A stretch of 7,868 nucleotides of DNA from Crocinitomicaceae bacterium (GTDB taxonomy: Bacteria > Bacteroidota > Bacteroidia > Flavobacteriales_D > Crocinitomicaceae). The notes beneath the pieces are model-generated. The model was not told where the DNA came from and did no database searches. It was given only the letters and a program-made list of their open reading frames with translations. Shown in pieces: positions 5,173 through 7,868 of this stretch. The stretch is from positions 1 to 7,868 of the forward strand of contig JABSPC010000669.1 of assembly GCA_013215515.1 (NCBI GenBank), in the 5' to 3' direction. Position 1 is the first letter of the stretch. Each line of letters begins with the position of its first letter. Position numbers and translations under genes: made by a program.

Positions 5173-7868
5173 TTAGTCTAATATTATTGTCACAGTACCC
5201 GTAAGCGTTTCATCCTCATCGTCATTTAATTCAATGATGTAATAGTATGAAGACACTGGCATTAACTCACCTTTAAATGTTCCATCCCATTCATTAGAAT
5301 TGTAATCTCCAGCGGTCGATTCGAATAGAATATTACCCCATCTATTATAGATGCGAACTATGTTATTTGGATATGCACTGTCTAGATTTGGCAATTCCCA
5401 AGTATTGTGAGCATTATCTCCATTAGGAGTAAACGCTGAAGGAATTAATACTTCACAGTCAGCCACAGTTATTTGAACCATACTTGAAGGGCCTTCACAT
5501 CCGCTGATTGTTTCAGTTACATAAAATGTATTTACACCGTCAATATTTGGAGGTGTAAAGCTGTCTCCACTTCCAATAGGTGCAATTAACCCTGGGTCAT
5601 CGTACCAATTAAAGGTCCCTCCATTTCCTGAAGCCGTCATTGCTGCTAATGTAGCAGTTGAACAATATTCTGCATCAGTTCCAGCAAAAGGAGCTGCTGG
5701 AATTGGGTTAATCGTAATTGTTTCTAATCCCGTTATTGAGTTCAAGCAAATTGCATCAGTCAAATCGACTAAGACATATGTTCCAGGAGCGTTTCCTAAG
5801 ACTATAGGGCTAACAGAACCCGTTGCCACTTGAGCATTTCCATCAAACGTGTAGTTAATTGTCCAACCTGATGTTCCAGTAAGATCTACAACCACGTCAT
5901 TAACGATATCGCCTTGGCAATAAATTCCTCCTCCGGAAATTGTTCCTGTTGGTGATGCAGTTATCGTAACTAAATAACTTGTTTCATCTGAACATGCTCC
6001 AATGATATCGTATATCCAAACCGTCTGAGTTGACGTAATAGGTCCAGTAGTCAAGGCTCCACCATTCAATTGCGGATCATCGTAATAAGCTCCATTTCCT
6101 GTCAAATCAGTTCCTGTAATCGTTGGAAACGTATAACTGTCACAAACAATCGTATCAAGTATAAGATCCAATACTGGGGTGATGTTCACGGTAATTGTAA
6201 AGTTTTCTTCCGCAGAGCACGCTCCATTAGAATCATATATAAAGAGCTGCATAGAACCTGTAATGACATTTCCGGCGGCAAATTGAGTTCCCGTTCCTCC
6301 CGTTGCGTCCCAATAAGAAACAGCTGTAGTTAAATCAGTACCGGTAATTCCTAGTAAAGTATATGAATCACAAACCACAACAGCATTTATTGGATCAATA
6401 ATTGGCGTCGCGTTCACAGTAATGAGTTCTGTAACCTGACAACCATTAATATCCGTATACGTTATAGTAGTTGTTCCTCCCGATACTCCAGTCACAAGTC
6501 CAGTATTGTCTACTGTCGCAACAGCAAGATTTGAAGACGTCCAAGGCGTTGTTCCATTTGCAGTCCCTGATCCAGTTAATTGAAGCGGAGCAACGATACA
6601 AATTGCTGCATTCCCTGAGATTGTAGGCAAGTCATTTACTACAATAACATCCGTTATTTGACATCCATTTACATCAAGGTATGTTATAGTTGTTGATCCA
6701 CCAGCAACTGCTGTAACCAGTCCTGTATTGTCTACCGTTGCAACTCCAGTATTTGAAGAAGTCCAAGGTGTTGTTCCGTCTGGCACTCCAGATCCCGTTA
6801 ATTGTAAAGTCGAAGTTGCACAAATAGGAGCGTTTCCACTAATCGTTGGAAGTCCATTAACAGTTACCAATTCCGTTATTTGACATCCATTTGCATCCAA
6901 ATAAGTTATTGTTGCTGTTCCAGCTGCAATTCCAGTTACTAAGCCAGTATTGTCTACTGTCGCAACAGCAAGATTTGAAGAAGCCCAAGGAGTTGTTCCG
7001 TCTGGTGTACCTGATCCTGTCAATTGAAATGTTCCGTTAACACAAATTGGTGTATTCCCAGATATTGTTGGAAGAGCGTTAATAGTTATCGTAAAGAATT
7101 GCTCTGAAGCACAAGCTCCATTTTCATCAAATGCATATACGGTAATGTTCGTAGGTGCTGAATATACAGTCCCATCTGGAATTAACACTCCTACTCCTGC
7201 TGGTCCACCTGTCGCGGTGTAATATGCTTGACCTCCAGTTAATGTTCCAGTAATATTTGAATTCAACAAAGTAAAGTCAATATTACATGCTGTATAATCC
7301 GCAAGAGGACTTACAACTGGCGCACCTGGATTTATAAATGTCTCTTGAGATATAATAGAAACACATCCTGTTGTCCCATCGGTGAACGTAACATCATATG
7401 TTCCTGGTGCTAGAGGTGTAATATTAAATGGTAATGTAACTGAGCCTGAAGTTCCTGAAGAAGGTCCCGTCCAATCAACCGTTCCAGTTGCTCCACCTCC
7501 TGAAACTGTAATGATTCCATCATCGGAGTCACATCCTGTTATCGGAGTTTGAACGGTTGCAATAACTGGCAATGCGAAGACTTCAACATTGTCGTTCGCT
7601 GAACTTGAACATCCATTGCCATCTGTATAATTGTAAGCAATGGTATGAACTCCGACTCCAGCTGCTGCTGGATCAAATGAATACGTCGTTCCGTTTCCAT
7701 CATCCGCAACTCCTGTTCCTGAGTAAACACCTCCTGCTGGAGTAGCGCCTCCAAGACCAGCTTGAACTCCTGCATCAATACATAGATCAGCAGATGCTGT
7801 GAATGTTACTGTTGGCAATGCAAAGACTTCAACATTGTCGTTCGCTGAACTTGAACATCCATTGCCAT
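5173..7868 (-). CDS. Large repeat-built adhesin with T9SS type B C-terminal sorting domain, 5' end outside window
   Basis: The frame is open to the right edge, so only the C-terminal 897 residues are seen; the TTG at 7818 sits inside a repeat and is not the real start. From the N-side the visible part holds: the tail of one and then a complete 82-residue repeat (7573-7818); a SprB-like unit (7324-7572, with VSGGGATGTVDW and GTYDVTFTD); an unclassified Cys-containing beta unit (7078-7323); three 74-residue BIG2-like Ig repeats (6409-7074); two 75-residue units with VCDSYT (5959-6408); another beta unit (5701-5958); an Ig-like unit with EYCSTATL and FNWYDD (5458-5700); and the type B sorting domain (5176-5457). 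Such proteins are exported by the T9SS and displayed or released at the surface, often in adhesion or gliding. It is first of three genes, followed by PorP/SprF and the OmpA-like gene. No Lys or Arg occurs before the sorting domain. No catalytic domain is visible in this part. The ligand is unknown. Confidence 0.93.
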   Translation of the reverse strand, partial: GNGCSSSANDNVEVFALPTVTFTASADLCIDAGVQAGLGGATPAGGVYSGTGVADDGNGTTYSFDPAAAGVGVHTIAYNYTDGNGCSSSANDNVEVFALPVIATVQTPITGCDSDDGIITVSGGGATGTVDWTGPSSGTSGSVTLPFNITPLAPGTYDVTFTDGTTGCVSIISQETFINPGAPVVSPLADYTACNIDFTLLNSNITGTLTGGQAYYTATGGPAGVGVLIPDGTVYSAPTNITVYAFDENGACASEQFFTITINALPTISGNTPICVNGTFQLTGSGTPDGTTPWASSNLAVATVDNTGLVTGIAAGTATITYLDANGCQITELVTVNGLPTISGNAPICATSTLQLTGSGVPDGTTPWTSSNTGVATVDNTGLVTAVAGGSTTITYLDVNGCQITDVIVVNDLPTISGNAAICIVAPLQLTGSGTANGTTPWTSSNLAVATVDNTGLVTGVSGGTTTITYTDINGCQVTELITVNATPIIDPINAVVVCDSYTLLGITGTDLTTAVSYWDATGGTGTQFAAGNVITGSMQLFIYDSNGACSAEENFTITVNITPVLDLILDTIVCDSYTFPTITGTDLTGNGAYYDDPQLNGGALTTGPITSTQTVWIYDIIGACSDETSYLVTITASPTGTISGGGIYCQGDIVNDVVVDLTGTSGWTINYTFDGNAQVATGSVSPIVLGNAPGTYVLVDLTDAICLNSITGLETITINPIPAAPFAGTDAEYCSTATLAAMTASGNGGTFNWYDDPGLIAPIGSGDSFTPPNIDGVNTFYVTETISGCEGPSSMVQITVADCEVLIPSAFTPNGDNAHNTWELPNLDSAYPNNIVRIYNRWGNILFESTAGDYNSNEWDGTFKGELMPVSSYYYIIELNDDEDETLTGTVTIILD
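5176..5457 (-). other. T9SS type B (gliding-motility-associated) C-terminal sorting domain
   Basis: The last 94 residues show the conserved pattern IPSAFTPNGDNAHNTW, then NNIVRIYNRWGNILFES, NEWDGTFKGELMP, SSYYYIIEL and GTVTII. This is the TIGR04131-like domain that directs cargo through the type IX secretion system with PorP/SprF help. It contains all three Lys/Arg residues of the visible adhesin. Confidence 0.95.
5959..6408 (-). repeat. Two diverged 75-residue repeats with VCDSYT motif
   Basis: Units at 6184-6408 and 5959-6183 share VCDSYT, ITGTDLT, a Y.D aromatic turn, an IYD strand, GACS and a closing TIT-type strand, with one Cys near each end. They are related to, but clearly diverged from, the unit at 7078-7323 (ACNIDFTL, GQAYYTATGG, ENGACAS). 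All three are likely beta-sandwich stalk domains; I do not assign a named family. Confidence 0.7.
6409..7074 (-). repeat. Three tandem 74-residue BIG2-like Ig repeats (222 bp each)
   Basis: Units at 6853-7074, 6631-6852 and 6409-6630 all start LPTISGN, continue with LTGSG, TTPW.SSN and VATVDNTGLVT, and end TITY.D.NGCQ.T. Each is exactly 74 residues. Each has two cysteines 53 residues apart, suggesting one disulfide per unit. The pattern of substituted-value comparison (SSN..VATVDNTGLVTG) is the BIG2 bacterial Ig-like fold signature. Confidence 0.88.
7573..7868 (-). repeat. 82-residue (246-bp) tandem repeat, one full copy and the end of a second
   Basis: The last 50 bases of the window (7819-7868) match 7573-7622 at 49 of 50 positions (single difference 7822 versus 7576), an offset of exactly 246 bp, which keeps the frame. 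The unit encodes PTVTFTASADLCIDAGVQ, then GGVYSGTGVADDGNG, FDPAAAGVGVHTIAYNYTDG and NGCSSSANDNVEVFA. This is an Ig/PKD-like unit common in Bacteroidota adhesins. More copies probably follow outside the window. Confidence 0.85.

Noticed and set aside
6070..6333. 87-residue plus-strand open frame antisense to the adhesin
   Set aside because: Repeat-encoding DNA with low stop density gives chance open frames; no motif was seen.
7539..7778. 79-residue minus-strand open frame inside the adhesin in another frame
   Set aside because: It overlaps the 82-residue repeat and is an out-of-frame reading of the adhesin.
7816..7818. TTG as the start codon of the adhesin
   Set aside because: The frame continues upstream to the window edge, and the residues before it (NDNVEVFA) repeat those at the end of the next unit, so this is the middle of a repeat array.
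6409..7868. Regular direct repeats considered as a CRISPR array
   Set aside because: Repeat units of 222 and 246 bp keep the reading frame and encode Ig-like domains; there are no short repeats with unique spacers.

Overview
The window looks like part of a Bacteroidota chromosome, most likely Flavobacteriales or a close marine or freshwater relative. The base composition is moderately AT-rich and most genes lack strong Shine-Dalgarno sequences. The gene families are characteristic of the phylum: a type IX secretion system (T9SS) type B sorting domain, a PorP/SprF outer-membrane protein, PD40-propeller/OmpA proteins, SprB-type repeats and a DUF1343/NamZ lipoprotein. The genus cannot be fixed from the sequence alone.

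Layout. (1) Positions 1-844, minus strand: the N-terminal 281 residues of a NamZ/DUF1343-family exo-muramidase-like lipoprotein, cut by the window edge. (2) Positions 845-887: a 43-bp divergent intergenic region. The genes on both sides appear to start with TTG. (3) Positions 888-2588, plus strand: an FtsX/LolC-type ABC-transporter permease carrying an extra segment of about 137 residues in its periplasmic domain. (4) Positions 2597-2637: a perfect palindromic hairpin flanked by A and T runs, a bidirectional terminator between convergent genes. (5) Positions 7868-2654, minus strand: a three-gene operon read right to left. It comprises the C-terminal 897 residues of a large repeat-built adhesin ending in a T9SS type B sorting domain, then a PorP/SprF family protein after 11 bp, then a PD40-propeller/SprB-repeat/OmpA-like protein after 24 bp.

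How the genes fit together. The minus-strand operon reads as a self-contained surface-display module. The adhesin carries the sorting signal, PorP/SprF is the type of partner known to be needed for export or attachment of type B cargo, and the last gene resembles PorE-like periplasmic or outer-membrane anchors but has a SprB repeat in its middle and an altered OmpA peptidoglycan-binding motif. The adhesin has no lysine or arginine in the 803 visible residues before its sorting domain, and its repeats are partly near-identical at DNA level. The two left-hand genes (cell-wall sugar turnover and probable lipoprotein sorting) are envelope functions but form separate transcription units. No RNA genes, CRISPR arrays, insertion sequences or origins were seen, and no gene-free stretch exceeds 300 bases.
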